From contig NZ_UYYD01000004.1 of the NCBI RefSeq assembly GCF_900625105.1, positions 62,001 to 126,000 of the forward strand: a DNA stretch of 64,000 nt. Reading direction: 5' to 3'. Positions 35,227 through 44,011 of the stretch are shown here, one piece after another (position 1 is the stretch's first letter; every line of letters starts with the position of its first letter). Both the position numbers and the translations under genes were made by a program. A model generated the notes under the pieces. It saw only the letters and a list, made by a program, of their open reading frames with translations, had not been told where the DNA came from and ran no database searches. This stretch comes from Agathobaculum sp. Marseille-P7918. Its GTDB lineage: Bacteria; Bacillota; Clostridia; Oscillospirales; Butyricicoccaceae.

Positions 35227-36119
35227 GTAAGATTACAAAAACCGCGGTCGTCTCGGTGGTCGGCCGCCCGAATGTCGGCAAATCCACGCTGACCAATAAG
35301 CTGGTGGGGCAGAAGGTTGCCATCGTGTCCAGCAAACCGCAGACCACGCGCACACGCATCACGGGCGTACTCAGCCGCGGGGACACGCAGTATGTCTTTC
35401 TGGACACGCCCGGCCTGCACAAGCCGCGCTCCCGTCTGGGCGACTATATGTGCAAGGTCGTGACCGATACCGTGTCCGAGGTGGACGTGGCGGCGCTGGT
35501 CGTCGAGCCGATCGCGAACATCGGCCCGGCGGAGGAAAGCCTGATCGCGCAGATCAAGCAGCACCACATGCCATCCATTCTGGTCATCAACAAGATCGAC
35601 ACGATCAAGAAGGAAGAATTGCTCGCGGTCATCGCGACCTATTCGCAGGCGCATGACTTTGACGCAGTCGTGCCGGTTTCGGCGCGCACGGGCGAGGGCC
35701 TTCAGGATTTCCTCTCCGAGGTGGACAAATATGCCATCGAAGGACCGCAGCTGTTCCCGGAGGATATGGTCTCCGACCAGCCCGAGCGGCAGCTCGTGGC
35801 CGAGATCATTCGCGAAAAGATGCTGCGCCTGCTCGATCGCGAGGTGCCGCACGGCGTGGCCGTCGGCATCGAGCGCTGGAACGAGCGTGAGGACGGCCTG
35901 GTCGAGATCAACGCGGTGATCTACTGCGAAAAGAACAGTCACAAGGGCATCATCATCGGCAAGCAGGGCGCGATGCTCAAAGAAATCGGCCGGCAGGCGC
36001 GCGCGGATATCGAGCGCATGCTGGATGCCAAGGTGTTCCTCGAACTTTGGGTCAAGGTCAAAGAGGGCTGGCGCAACAATCAGTACCAGATGCGCAACTT
36101 CGGTTACGAGGATCAGTAA
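35223..36119 (+). CDS. era: GTPase Era
   Basis: Ras-like GTPase with a C-terminal KH domain that binds the 3' end of 16S rRNA in 30S assembly. The 298-residue protein has G1 GRPNVGKS (14-21), G3 DTPG (61-64), G4 NKID (123-126) and the KH motif GIIIGKQGAMLKEIG. The ATG at 35223 overlaps the dgkA stop. recO begins at the base after its stop. Confidence 0.97.
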   Translation: MSKITKTAVVSVVGRPNVGKSTLTNKLVGQKVAIVSSKPQTTRTRITGVLSRGDTQYVFLDTPGLHKPRSRLGDYMCKVVTDTVSEVDVAALVVEPIANIGPAEESLIAQIKQHHMPSILVINKIDTIKKEELLAVIATYSQAHDFDAVVPVSARTGEGLQDFLSEVDKYAIEGPQLFPEDMVSDQPERQLVAEIIREKMLRLLDREVPHGVAVGIERWNEREDGLVEINAVIYCEKNSHKGIIIGKQGAMLKEIGRQARADIERMLDAKVFLELWVKVKEGWRNNQYQMRNFGYEDQ

Positions 36120-36866
36120 ATGGCGGAGGTCAGACTGCGCGCGCTCATCCTGCGCGAGGTGGATTTCGGCGACTTTGACCGTTATCTGACCGTGCTGACC
36201 GAATACGGCCGCAAAAGCGAAATTCTGTATAAAAACGCGCGGCGGGGCAAAAAACAAAACCCTGCCGCGCGGCAGTTTTGTTATTCCGAGCTGATCCTGT
36301 CCGAGCGGGGCGGAAAATACGCGCTGCGCGACGCCGATCTGGTGCACTCGTTCTTTTCGCTTGCCGAGGATATCGAGCGGTACGCGCTCGCGTGCTATCT
36401 GGCCGAGCTTGCCGGTACGGTGACCGGGCCGGACGAGGACAGTCCGGCGGTCAGCCGTCTGCTGCTGTACGCGCTGCACGCGCTCGAAGGCAAAAAACGT
36501 GATCCGCTGCTGGTCAAGGCGGCGTTTGAGTGGCGTGTGCTGGCCGAAAGCGGCTATGCGCCCGATCTGGCCGGCTGCGGCGTGTGCGGACAGCCGATCG
36601 CGCAGCCGCCCGTGTGCTTTTCCGTGCGGGCAGGTACAGCGGCGGACGCGAAGTGCGCCGCGCGCATCGGCGGGTACGAACGGTTGGCGGACGGCACGCT
36701 GCGAGCGATCTTGCACGCGCTGTCGGCCGAGCCGCAGAAGGCGTATGCCTTTGCGCTCACCGGCGCGGCAAAAGAGCAGTTTTGCCGGTTGGCCGAAGCC
36801 TACGCGCAGTATCACCTCGGCCGCGGGTTCGACAGCTTGCAGTTTTATAAATCAGTAGCATTATAA
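36120..36866 (+). CDS. recO: DNA repair protein RecO
   Basis: Mediator that anneals single strands and loads RecA in the RecFOR pathway. The 248-residue protein has an N-terminal OB fold (about 1-80; RALILREVDFGDFDRYLTVLT) and a helical C-terminal domain with a partly conserved zinc site beginning CGVCG. The last zinc-ligand pair is less regular than usual. It follows era without spacing, as in many Firmicutes. Confidence 0.93.
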   Translation: MAEVRLRALILREVDFGDFDRYLTVLTEYGRKSEILYKNARRGKKQNPAARQFCYSELILSERGGKYALRDADLVHSFFSLAEDIERYALACYLAELAGTVTGPDEDSPAVSRLLLYALHALEGKKRDPLLVKAAFEWRVLAESGYAPDLAGCGVCGQPIAQPPVCFSVRAGTAADAKCAARIGGYERLADGTLRAILHALSAEPQKAYAFALTGAAKEQFCRLAEAYAQYHLGRGFDSLQFYKSVAL

Positions 36867-36887
36867 TTTGTATTTTGGGAGTTTGCG

Positions 36888-39281
36888 ATGAATCGTTTAG
36901 GCGAAAAATCCTTAAAAACACTGGAATATTACGAAATTCTCGAGCGGCTTGCGGCACAGGCCGCGTCCGACGCGGCGAAGGAGAAGTGCCGTGCCTTGCG
37001 GCCGCTCGACGACCATGAGCAGGCGCAGGTCTGGATGGACCAGACCTCGGACGCGAAAAACCGCATGATCCGGCACGGCAGCCCGTCGTTCGGCGGCATC
37101 CGCGAGGTTGGTGCGATTTTGCAGCGCGCCGACCGCGGCGGCACGCTCAACCCGCGTGAACTGCTGGATGTGGCAAGCCTGCTGCAAACCGCACGCCGCG
37201 CGCTCGTGTACGACGCGGAGCAGGAGGAAAAGACCGCACTGACGCCGATTTTCGGTCTGCTCACCGGCAACCGGTCGCTCGAGGAAGCGATCACGACCGC
37301 GATTCTTTCCGAGGAGGAGATCGCGGACGGCGCCAGCCCCGAGCTGCTGTCCATCCGCCGCGAACTGCGGCGCATTTCGGGCAAGGTGCGCGAAACGCTC
37401 AACCGTCTGATTTCGGGCGAGCGGTCCAAATATTTGCAGGAAACCATTATCACCCAGCGAAACGGCCGCTTTGTCGTGCCGGTCAAGGCCGAGCACCGCG
37501 GCGATGTGCCCGGTTTGGTGCACGATACCTCGTCCACCGGCGCGACCGTGTTTATCGAGCCGCAGCAGGTGGTCGAGATCAACAACCAGATCAAGGTGCT
37601 CGAGGGCCGAGAGGAAGCCGAGATCGAGCGAATTCTCGCGGAATTATCGAATGAGGTCGCAAACTACAAGGGCGCGATCGCGCAGGATTTCGACGCGCTT
37701 GTATCGCTCGACTTTGTGTTTGCGCGCGCGAAATTGTCGTTTGAGATGAACGCCGCGGCGCCCGTGCTGGTCGAGGGCAGCGGCCGCTGCCGTCTGCTGC
37801 GCGCGCGGCATCCGCTGCTGGACAAGGACAAGGCCGTGCCGATCGACATTGCCATCGGCGGGGACTATGACACGCTGGTCATCACCGGTCCGAACACGGG
37901 CGGCAAGACCGTGTCGCTCAAAACGCTGGGGCTATTGTCGCTCATGGCGGCCTCCGGCCTGCACATTCCGGCAAACGAGCAGAGCGAAATCGCGCTGTTT
38001 GAGCATGTCTACGCCGATATCGGCGACGAGCAGAGCATCGAGCAGTCGCTGTCCACCTTCTCTGCGCACATGAAGACCATCGTGTCCATCATGGACTGCT
38101 GCGGGCAGGGCGATCTGGTGCTGTTCGACGAGTTGGGCGCGGGCACCGATCCGGTCGAGGGCGCGGCGCTTGCCGTCGCGGTCATCGGCTATGCGCGCCA
38201 GATGGGCGCATGTGTCGCGGCGACGACCCATTATGCGGAGCTGAAGACCTTTGCGCTCACGACCGACGGCGTCGAGAACGCCTCGTGCGAGTTTAACGTG
38301 CAGTCCTTGCAGCCGACTTACCGCCTGCTGACCGGCATTCCGGGCAAGTCCAATGCTTTTGCCATTGCGGCGCGGCTGGGCCTGCAGCCGACCATCATCG
38401 AGCGGGCCAAGGAGCAGGTTTCGACCGAGGACGCGCGCTTTGAGGACGTGCTGGCGGAACTTGAGCGCGAGCGCCGCCGCGTCGAACAGATGCGTGACGA
38501 AGCGCAGAAAATGCGCTCCGCGGCGCAGTCCGAACGCGATAAGATGCGCGCCGAGCGCGACGCAGCCGAGGAGCGTGCGGACAAGATGCTCGAAAGCGCG
38601 CGCAGTCAGGCCGACCGTATCCTCAAGGACGCGCGCATGACGGCCGAGACCGTCTTTGACGAGCTCGAGGACATGAAGAAAAAGGCGCAGAAGAAGGGCG
38701 CCGACCAGAATCTCGCCGCGGCCAAGGCCGCGCTGCGCGGTGTCATCACGCAGACCGAGAATGAGCAGCGCCGCGGTATGCAGAAGCGCGTAGTCGAGGC
38801 GGACGAGCAGCGCCCGGTCAAAAAGGGCGACCGCGTGCGCCTGCTGAATGTTGGCGGCGTGCTGGCGGATGTGCTGGCGCCCGCGGATAAAAGCGGCAAT
38901 GTGCAGGTGCAGGCCGGCCCGATGAAGATGACGGTCAAGGAAAACGAGCTGCGGCTCGTCGAGCAGCCCAAGGCCGCGAAAAAGCCCGCGCCGCAGCCGC
39001 GGCGGAACGCGCCGGCGCGCGAGCTGAATCTGCGCTCGGCGGCGAGCGAGGTCGATGTGCGCGGCATGAGCGCGGAGGAAGCGCTCTTCGAGGTGGACAA
39101 TTTTCTGTCCCGCGCGATCATGGCGGGGCTGCCGTCGGTGACCGTCATTCACGGCAAGGGCACGGGCGTGCTGCGAAACGCCGTGCAGCAGCACCTGAGA
39201 AGCAACAAACGCGTTAAGAGTGTGCGCAGCGGCGTATACGGCGAGGGCGAACAGGGCGTTACGATCGTGGAACTGCGGTGA
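36888..39281 (+). CDS. mutS2: endonuclease MutS2
   Basis: A 797-residue MutS paralogue that suppresses recombination and, in Bacillus, helps rescue collided ribosomes. The core/clamp domains (about 1-320) precede the ATPase with Walker A GPNTGGKT near 333-340 and Walker B LVLFDELGAGTDP near 410. A long charged coiled coil (about 510-620) and a C-terminal Smr nuclease domain (about 721-797; EVDVRGMSAEEAL, VIHGKGTGVLR) follow. It lacks the mismatch-recognition domain of MutS. Confidence 0.97.
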   Translation: MNRLGEKSLKTLEYYEILERLAAQAASDAAKEKCRALRPLDDHEQAQVWMDQTSDAKNRMIRHGSPSFGGIREVGAILQRADRGGTLNPRELLDVASLLQTARRALVYDAEQEEKTALTPIFGLLTGNRSLEEAITTAILSEEEIADGASPELLSIRRELRRISGKVRETLNRLISGERSKYLQETIITQRNGRFVVPVKAEHRGDVPGLVHDTSSTGATVFIEPQQVVEINNQIKVLEGREEAEIERILAELSNEVANYKGAIAQDFDALVSLDFVFARAKLSFEMNAAAPVLVEGSGRCRLLRARHPLLDKDKAVPIDIAIGGDYDTLVITGPNTGGKTVSLKTLGLLSLMAASGLHIPANEQSEIALFEHVYADIGDEQSIEQSLSTFSAHMKTIVSIMDCCGQGDLVLFDELGAGTDPVEGAALAVAVIGYARQMGACVAATTHYAELKTFALTTDGVENASCEFNVQSLQPTYRLLTGIPGKSNAFAIAARLGLQPTIIERAKEQVSTEDARFEDVLAELERERRRVEQMRDEAQKMRSAAQSERDKMRAERDAAEERADKMLESARSQADRILKDARMTAETVFDELEDMKKKAQKKGADQNLAAAKAALRGVITQTENEQRRGMQKRVVEADEQRPVKKGDRVRLLNVGGVLADVLAPADKSGNVQVQAGPMKMTVKENELRLVEQPKAAKKPAPQPRRNAPARELNLRSAASEVDVRGMSAEEALFEVDNFLSRAIMAGLPSVTVIHGKGTGVLRNAVQQHLRSNKRVKSVRSGVYGEGEQGVTIVELR

Positions 39282-39418
39282 AACCGGTTTCGCTATGTGC
39301 ATGAAAATCTGCATATCCTTTCGCGCAAAACCGGCATACAGGGCAAAATGCCAGATATTTCGGCAGGATGCAGGAAAAATTTCATCAAAAACGCAAAAGC
39401 GCCGGGCGCAAAAGAGGC

Positions 39419-39447
39419 TTGACGAAATCGACAAAAGAGGATAGACT
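39419..39447 (+). promoter_or_regulatory. predicted promoter of the HPr-like gene
   Basis: TTGACG (39419-39424), a 17-base spacer and TAGACT (39442-39447) lie 39 bases before the preferred start. Confidence 0.55.
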
Positions 39448-39486
39448 ATATATATCGGATTTGAAGAAATAGGAGCGATGCAGATT

Positions 39487-39750
39487 ATGTATTCGAAAGA
39501 GGTACAGGTTACCAATCAGGTAGGCTTATATGCCCGTCCCGCAACTTTTTTTATTCAGAAGGCTAATGAGTTCAAGTCGACGATCCTGGTAGAGAAGGAA
39601 GAGCGCCGCGTCAACGCCAAGAGCTTGCTCGGCATCCTGTCCCTGGGCATCACCAAGGGCACTACCATCAACCTGATCGCGGACGGCCCGGATGAAGAAG
39701 AGGCTGTTTCGGCTCTGGTTGAACTGATCACGTCCAATTTCACCGACTAA
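39487..39750 (+). CDS. HPr family protein with Tyr at position 15 (Crh-like)
   Basis: An 87-residue HPr-fold protein. The phosphotransfer His15 of HPr is replaced by Tyr (VGLYARPAT), while the regulatory Ser46 region is intact (VNAKSLLGILSLG). It therefore should not carry phosphate from Enzyme I to PTS permeases, but may be phosphorylated at Ser46 by HPr kinase, as Bacillus Crh is (Crh has Gln at 15). Sequence around AxxFFIQKANEF is also closer to Crh. The ATG at 39487 is preferred to 39478: AGGAG is 11 bases away rather than two, and numbering then matches HPr exactly. Monocistronic. A catabolite-control role is inferred. Confidence 0.9.
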   Translation: MYSKEVQVTNQVGLYARPATFFIQKANEFKSTILVEKEERRVNAKSLLGILSLGITKGTTINLIADGPDEEEAVSALVELITSNFTD

Positions 39751-39766
39751 GTTATCGCATCCTGAG

Positions 39767-39797
39767 AAAAAGCGCCGAATTGCTCGGCGCTTTTTTT
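39767..39797 (+). terminator. intrinsic terminator after the HPr-like gene
   Basis: AAAAAGCGCCGA pairs with TCGGCGCTTTTT over a five-base loop and is followed by further T residues. Confidence 0.88.
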
Positions 39798-39835
39798 ATC
39801 GAAGGATTTGGCAAAGCAAAGGAGGCGGTCCCACC

Positions 39836-41659
39836 GTGACAAGAGAACAGCTCAAGGAGCGCGTGCGCCGTCTGCCGATGCAGCCGGGCGTGTACCTGCA
39901 CAAGGACAAGACCGGCAAGGTGATCTATGTCGGCAAGGCAAAGCTGCTGCGCAACCGCGTGTCCAACTATTTTCAGCCGCCCGAGCGGCTGAACGCCAAA
40001 ACGCGGCAGCTGGTCAGCCATATCGACGATTTCGACATCATTGTCACCGAAAGCGAGTTCGAAGCGCTCGTGCTCGAGAACTCGATGATCAAAAAATACA
40101 AGCCCAAGTACAATATCCTTTTGAAGGACGACAAGGGCTATCCCTATATCCGGTTGAACACGGACGCGCCTTATCCGGCGTTCACCGTTGTGTCCCGCCC
40201 GGGGCATGACGGCGCGCGCTATTTCGGCCCCTATCCGGGCCGCGTGGCGGCGCGCCGCGCGATCGATACGATCAGCGAAGCACTGCTGCTCAAAACCTGT
40301 TCGCGTGTGTTCCCGCGCGATATCGGCAAAGACCGTCCGTGTCTCAACCATCATCTCGGGCGCTGCTGCGCACCCTGTACGGGCAATGTCAGCCCGGCGG
40401 AATATCACGCGCTGATCGAGCAGGCGATCGATCTGTTTGAGGGCAACGCCAAAAAGCTCGAAAAAGATCTGACCGAAAAGATGAACGAGGCGGCGGAGGA
40501 ATTGCAGTTCGAGCGTGCGGCGATGCTGCGCGACCGGCTGCGCGCGGTGCAGAAACTGGGCACGCGCCAGCATGTGGTCGCGGGCGCGTTCGCCGAACTG
40601 GATGTGATCGCGTTCGTACAGGGGCAGACGCGCGCCTGCGTGTGCGTGCTGCACTATGCGGGCGGCGCCTTGCAGGACAAGGAATACACCCTGTTCCACC
40701 TGACCGAAAGCGACCCGGCCGAGGTGCTGTCCTCGTTTGCTAAGCAGTATTATGCGCAGCGCGGCGCGGTGCCCAAAACCGTGCTGCTTTCGCATGAAAT
40801 CGAGGAGCAGGACGCCGTAGGCGAGTATCTGTCCTCGATCGCGGAACGCAAGGTCGAACTGGCTGTGCCGCAGCGCGGCGAGCGCCGCGTGCTGACCAGA
40901 CTCGCGGAAAAAAACGCCCGTGAGGAGATCGAACGGCGCGAAAAACAGTCCGAACGGCGGCATAAATCGCTGGAATTGCTGCAAAACGTCACCGGTATGG
41001 CGGCGCTGCCGCTGCGCCTAGAGGCATACGATATTTCCAACTTTGCCGGGCAGGACACGGTCGGTTCGATGGTCGTGTTCGTGGAGGGGCAGCCCAAAAA
41101 GAGCGCCTACCGCAAGTTCAAGATCGCCTGTGCCGCCAACGGGCAGGACGACTATGCTTCCATGCGCGAAATGCTCACGCGCCGCGTGCAGCGCTATGTG
41201 GATGGGGACGAAAAGTTTGCCCCGCTGCCCAGCGCGTTTTTGATCGACGGCGGTTTGGGACATGTCCGCGTGTGCAAGGAAGTGCTCGACTCATTTGGGC
41301 TGCAAACCCCTTGCTTCGGCATGGTCAAGGACGATAAGCACCGCACGCGCGCGCTGGTCGCGCCCGACGGAAGCGAATTCGGCATTTCGGCCACGCCCGC
41401 GCTGTTTGCGCTTATCGGGCGCATCCAGGAAGAGGTGCACCGGTTTGCGATCGAGTACAACCGCAAGCTGGGCGGGAAAAAGGTGCGCGGCTCAACGCTG
41501 GACAAGATTCCCGGCGTGGGCGACAAGCGCCGCGCCGATCTGCTGCGGCATTTCGGCAGCATTGAGAACATCCGGCAGGCGAGCGAGCAGGAGCTGGCCC
41601 GCATCCTGCCGCGCAATGCCGCGCAGGCGGTGTTTGACTATTTCCACAAGGAGGACTGA
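39836..41659 (+). CDS. uvrC: UvrABC system protein C
   Basis: Dual-incision nuclease of nucleotide excision repair. The 607-residue protein has the N-terminal GIY-YIG nuclease (PGVYLHKDKTGKVIYVGKAK), a four-cysteine cluster (CSR, CLNHHLGRCCAPC), a UVR domain near 200-235, the RNase H-like C-terminal nuclease (LEAYDISNFAGQ, FLIDGGLGH) and tandem helix-hairpin-helices at the end (IPGVGDKRRADLL). The start is a GTG preceded by AAAGGAGG. Confidence 0.96.
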   Translation: MTREQLKERVRRLPMQPGVYLHKDKTGKVIYVGKAKLLRNRVSNYFQPPERLNAKTRQLVSHIDDFDIIVTESEFEALVLENSMIKKYKPKYNILLKDDKGYPYIRLNTDAPYPAFTVVSRPGHDGARYFGPYPGRVAARRAIDTISEALLLKTCSRVFPRDIGKDRPCLNHHLGRCCAPCTGNVSPAEYHALIEQAIDLFEGNAKKLEKDLTEKMNEAAEELQFERAAMLRDRLRAVQKLGTRQHVVAGAFAELDVIAFVQGQTRACVCVLHYAGGALQDKEYTLFHLTESDPAEVLSSFAKQYYAQRGAVPKTVLLSHEIEEQDAVGEYLSSIAERKVELAVPQRGERRVLTRLAEKNAREEIERREKQSERRHKSLELLQNVTGMAALPLRLEAYDISNFAGQDTVGSMVVFVEGQPKKSAYRKFKIACAANGQDDYASMREMLTRRVQRYVDGDEKFAPLPSAFLIDGGLGHVRVCKEVLDSFGLQTPCFGMVKDDKHRTRALVAPDGSEFGISATPALFALIGRIQEEVHRFAIEYNRKLGGKKVRGSTLDKIPGVGDKRRADLLRHFGSIENIRQASEQELARILPRNAAQAVFDYFHKED

Positions 41660-41662
41660 CCC

Positions 41663-42217
41663 ATGCGTGTGGTATCCGGCACGGCAAGAGGCTGCAAATT
41701 GCAGCCCGTACCCGGGATGAACACCCGGCCGACGACCGACCGCGTCAAGGAAAATGTGTTCAATCTGATTCAGGATCATGTGCGCGGCGCGCGGGTGCTC
41801 GACCTGTTTGCGGGCACGGGACAGCTCGGGATCGAGGCGCTTTCGCGTGGGGCGCAGCACTGTGATTTTGTGGAGCACAACAAAACAGCATACAACATCG
41901 TGTGTAAAAATACAGAAACCGCCCGCGTGGCGGACCGTGCCGGCCTGCACCGCGCGGAAGCAGATGCGTTTGTTTCCCATGCGGCAAAGCGGGGGTACGA
42001 CCTGATTTTCCTCGATCCGCCGTACGGAGGCAGGATTTTGGAAAATGCATTATTACAGATAGAAACGTTTGACATTCTGTCTACAAATGGTATAATAATA
42101 TGCGAAAGTGCAGTAGAGGATCGATTCGCGCATGGGTTTGAGACCCTTCGTGAGCGCCGCTATGGCGCAACTTTGATTACCGTTCTGCGTCTGCGGGACG
42201 GCGGAACGGATGAATAA
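41663..42217 (+). CDS. rsmD: 16S rRNA (guanine(966)-N(2))-methyltransferase
   Basis: Methylates G966 of 16S rRNA with S-adenosylmethionine. The 184-residue Rossmann methyltransferase starts MRVVSGTARGCKL and has RPTTDRVKENVFN, the SAM motif DLFAGTGQLGIEALSRG and the catalytic FLDPPYGG. It begins three bases after uvrC and overlaps coaD by eight bases; the rsmD-coaD pair is widespread. Confidence 0.95.
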   Translation: MRVVSGTARGCKLQPVPGMNTRPTTDRVKENVFNLIQDHVRGARVLDLFAGTGQLGIEALSRGAQHCDFVEHNKTAYNIVCKNTETARVADRAGLHRAEADAFVSHAAKRGYDLIFLDPPYGGRILENALLQIETFDILSTNGIIICESAVEDRFAHGFETLRERRYGATLITVLRLRDGGTDE

Positions 42218-42704
42218 CATGAGAACTGCGATCTATCCGGGCAGCTTTGACCCGGTCACTTTGGGCCACTTGGATATCATCCGCCGTGCGTCGGTCATGT
42301 TTGACCGGCTGATTGTGGCGGTGATGCATAATCAGAACAAACAGCCGATGTTTTCGGTGGAGGAGCGCATGGAGTTCCTCCGACGGACAACGGCCGGCCT
42401 TCCGAATGTTGAGATTGCTTCCTTCGGCGGCTTGCTGGCGGATTACGCCAAGCAGCAGGGAGCGTGCGCGGTGGTCAAGGGCTTGCGCGCAGTTTCGGAT
42501 TTTGAATATGAGTTTCAGATGGCGCTGGCCAATCGGAAGCTGAACCCGGATCTGGATACGGTTTTCCTGATGACGAGCGCGGAATATATGTACCTGTCCT
42601 CCTCGGTGGTGAAGGACATCGCGGTACACGGCGGCAGTGTCGCCGGCTTTGTCCCAGACGGGATCATGCAGGATATTGTGCGCCGCACAAGAAAGGAAGG
42701 CTAA
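42210..42704 (+). CDS. coaD: pantetheine-phosphate adenylyltransferase
   Basis: Adenylates 4'-phosphopantetheine to dephospho-CoA, the penultimate step of CoA synthesis. The 164-residue nucleotidyltransferase has YPGSFDPVTLGHLDIIRRA (the TxGH motif), VVKGLRAVSDFEYEFQMA and the YLSSSVVKDIA segment. A second ATG at 42219 is equally possible and would better fit the usual MRTAIYPGSF start. It overlaps rsmD. Confidence 0.95.
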   Translation: MNNMRTAIYPGSFDPVTLGHLDIIRRASVMFDRLIVAVMHNQNKQPMFSVEERMEFLRRTTAGLPNVEIASFGGLLADYAKQQGACAVVKGLRAVSDFEYEFQMALANRKLNPDLDTVFLMTSAEYMYLSSSVVKDIAVHGGSVAGFVPDGIMQDIVRRTRKEG

Positions 42705-42707
42705 ACG

Positions 42708-43163
42708 ATGGCAACTTTGGACGAACTGATCAACAGCATGTACGATATGGTGCAGGACGCTAAGGGAATCCCGCTGGCGGGTGAGAAGTGCATTATCGAA
42801 CGTGACCATCTGCTCGATCTGCTCGATGAGCTGCGCGCGACGCTGCCGAATGATTTGCAGGCCGCGCAGGATATCGTAGCCAAACGCAGCGAGATGCTCG
42901 CTTCCGGCAAACGTGAGGCGGAAGCGATCCGCCGTCAGGCGGAGGAAGACGCCCGCCAGATGGTTTCGGAAACCGAAATCGTGGTCGCGGCACGCCGCAA
43001 GGCCAAGGAAGTGCAGGGCAACGCGGAAATTCAGGCGCGTGAGCTGCGCCGCGTGGCCAACGAGTACTGCGAAGATACGCTCAAGCGGACCGAGGAAGCG
43101 GTGGCGCTTTCGCTGGAGGAAGTGCGCAAGGCACGCCAGCGGTTCAAGAGCGTGGCAAAATGA
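42708..43163 (+). CDS. coiled-coil protein downstream of coaD
   Basis: A 151-residue, highly charged, mostly helical protein with a predicted coiled coil at about 60-145 (Ala/Glu/Arg-rich, resembling the ATP synthase b subunit stalk). There is no membrane helix, so it is not AtpF. Similar proteins follow coaD in other clostridia and are usually annotated as ATPase or hypothetical. The function is unknown. Four bases separate it from coaD and a terminator follows. Confidence 0.82.
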   Translation: MATLDELINSMYDMVQDAKGIPLAGEKCIIERDHLLDLLDELRATLPNDLQAAQDIVAKRSEMLASGKREAEAIRRQAEEDARQMVSETEIVVAARRKAKEVQGNAEIQARELRRVANEYCEDTLKRTEEAVALSLEEVRKARQRFKSVAK

Positions 43164-43171
43164 TGGAACTG

Positions 43172-43206
43172 AAAAAACAGCTGCCGTTTGGGCAGCTGTT
43201 TTTTTT
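43172..43206 (+). terminator. intrinsic terminator after the coaD-linked gene
   Basis: A nine-base stem (ACAGCTGCC with GGCAGCTGT, loop GTTTG) is flanked by A-tract and T-tract; the T-run is eight bases. Confidence 0.88.
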
Positions 43207-43470
43207 ATGGGGAGACGGTCGCGCTCGTCCGGCACCCTCGGTGAAAGGTGTTTCCCACTTTGTCCCACACAGGGCGTGAGCGGCGCGGCCGCCTGCCACC
43301 AAACAGGAAGAATGCCTGCGTGAGGGTGGAGAACTGGTGGGAATTTCCCCCACTGGCGGGGCTTGGCAGGGAAAAACGAAAACTATCGAACAAGTGTTTG
43401 AAAATTGCAAAAACCGTCGAAATCACGAATATCTGGCTAGAATCTTCTGCAAAATAATGCGAAAAAAATC

Positions 43471-43499
43471 TTGCAATCCACCATGCGTCCAGCTATAAT
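43471..43499 (+). promoter_or_regulatory. promoter of the mraZ-dcw operon
   Basis: TTGCAA (43471-43476), a 17-base spacer and TATAAT (43494-43499). The start point near 43506 falls just before the MraZ-type repeats. Confidence 0.8.
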
Positions 43500-43508
43500 G
43501 GAAACAAG

Positions 43509-43533
43509 GTGGTGAGAAGTGGGGCAAAGTGTC
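43509..43533 (+). promoter_or_regulatory. candidate MraZ operator repeats
   Basis: GTGGT, GTGGG and GTGTC occur with exact ten-base spacing at 43509, 43519 and 43529, overlapping the transcription and translation starts. Known MraZ sites are TGGGN direct repeats with five-base spacers. The two best units are TGGTG and TGGGG; the third is degenerate. Confidence 0.5.
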
Positions 43534-43990
43534 ACAGATTCCACCAAAGCGAAAGTGTGGTGTGAATCTGGTGAAGGGCGAATACAAGCATTCCGTTGAC
43601 GCAAAGGGACGGCTGGCAATGCCGGCCAAACTGCGTGAGGAGCTGGGAGAGCGCTTCACCGTCACCAAGGGCCTGGATGGATGCCTTGCGGTTTATCCCG
43701 AAAAAGAGTGGGAAGCCTTGGAAGATCGCATCCGCAGTCTGGGCAATGGGGAAAAGGCACGCCGCGTTAAGCGGTATTATTTTGCCAATGCGTTTGATGC
43801 GCAGCTCGATGCGCAGGGACGAATCCTCATCCCCGCAAATCTGCGTGAGTTTGCCGACCTGCAAAAGGATGTTGTGGTCATCGGCCAGCTGGATCACGCG
43901 GAAATTTGGAACAGTGAAAAGTGGCGCGTTTACAACGAGGCAATTGATGCCGAGAGCGTTGCCGCTGACGTGGAAGATATGGATTTCTAA
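43529..43990 (+). CDS. mraZ: transcriptional regulator MraZ
   Basis: A double-AbrB-fold DNA-binding protein that represses the dcw cluster. The 153-residue frame contains both repeats: GEYKHSVDAKGRLAMPAKLREELG and the second LDAQGRILIPANLREFADL. The first codon is unclear: GTG at 43529 adds about 11-14 residues before the usual start; GTG at 43562 or 43571 would give a normal N-terminus but lack good ribosome binding sites. The mRNA start near 43506 fits the first. It is the first gene of the division cluster. Confidence 0.93.
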   Translation: MSQIPPKRKCGVNLVKGEYKHSVDAKGRLAMPAKLREELGERFTVTKGLDGCLAVYPEKEWEALEDRIRSLGNGEKARRVKRYYFANAFDAQLDAQGRILIPANLREFADLQKDVVVIGQLDHAEIWNSEKWRVYNEAIDAESVAADVEDMDF

Positions 43991-44011
43991 TGGGACAGGC
44001 AGGAGGAGAGT

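Larger units (their letters stand above)
43164..43528. other. 365-base intergenic region before mraZ
   Basis: It holds a terminator (43172-43206), then about 230 bases with no convincing ORF, and the mraZ promoter with MraZ-type repeats. The middle contains two TCCCA pentamers in ten-base register (43253-43267) and a near-palindrome around 43336-43361. It could be a mobile intergenic repeat copy; I cannot test that. Confidence 0.55.

Noticed and set aside
43144-43426. Minus-strand ORFs in the gap before mraZ
   Set aside because: They lack ribosome binding sites and family motifs, and overlap a terminator. The stretch is reported as intergenic.
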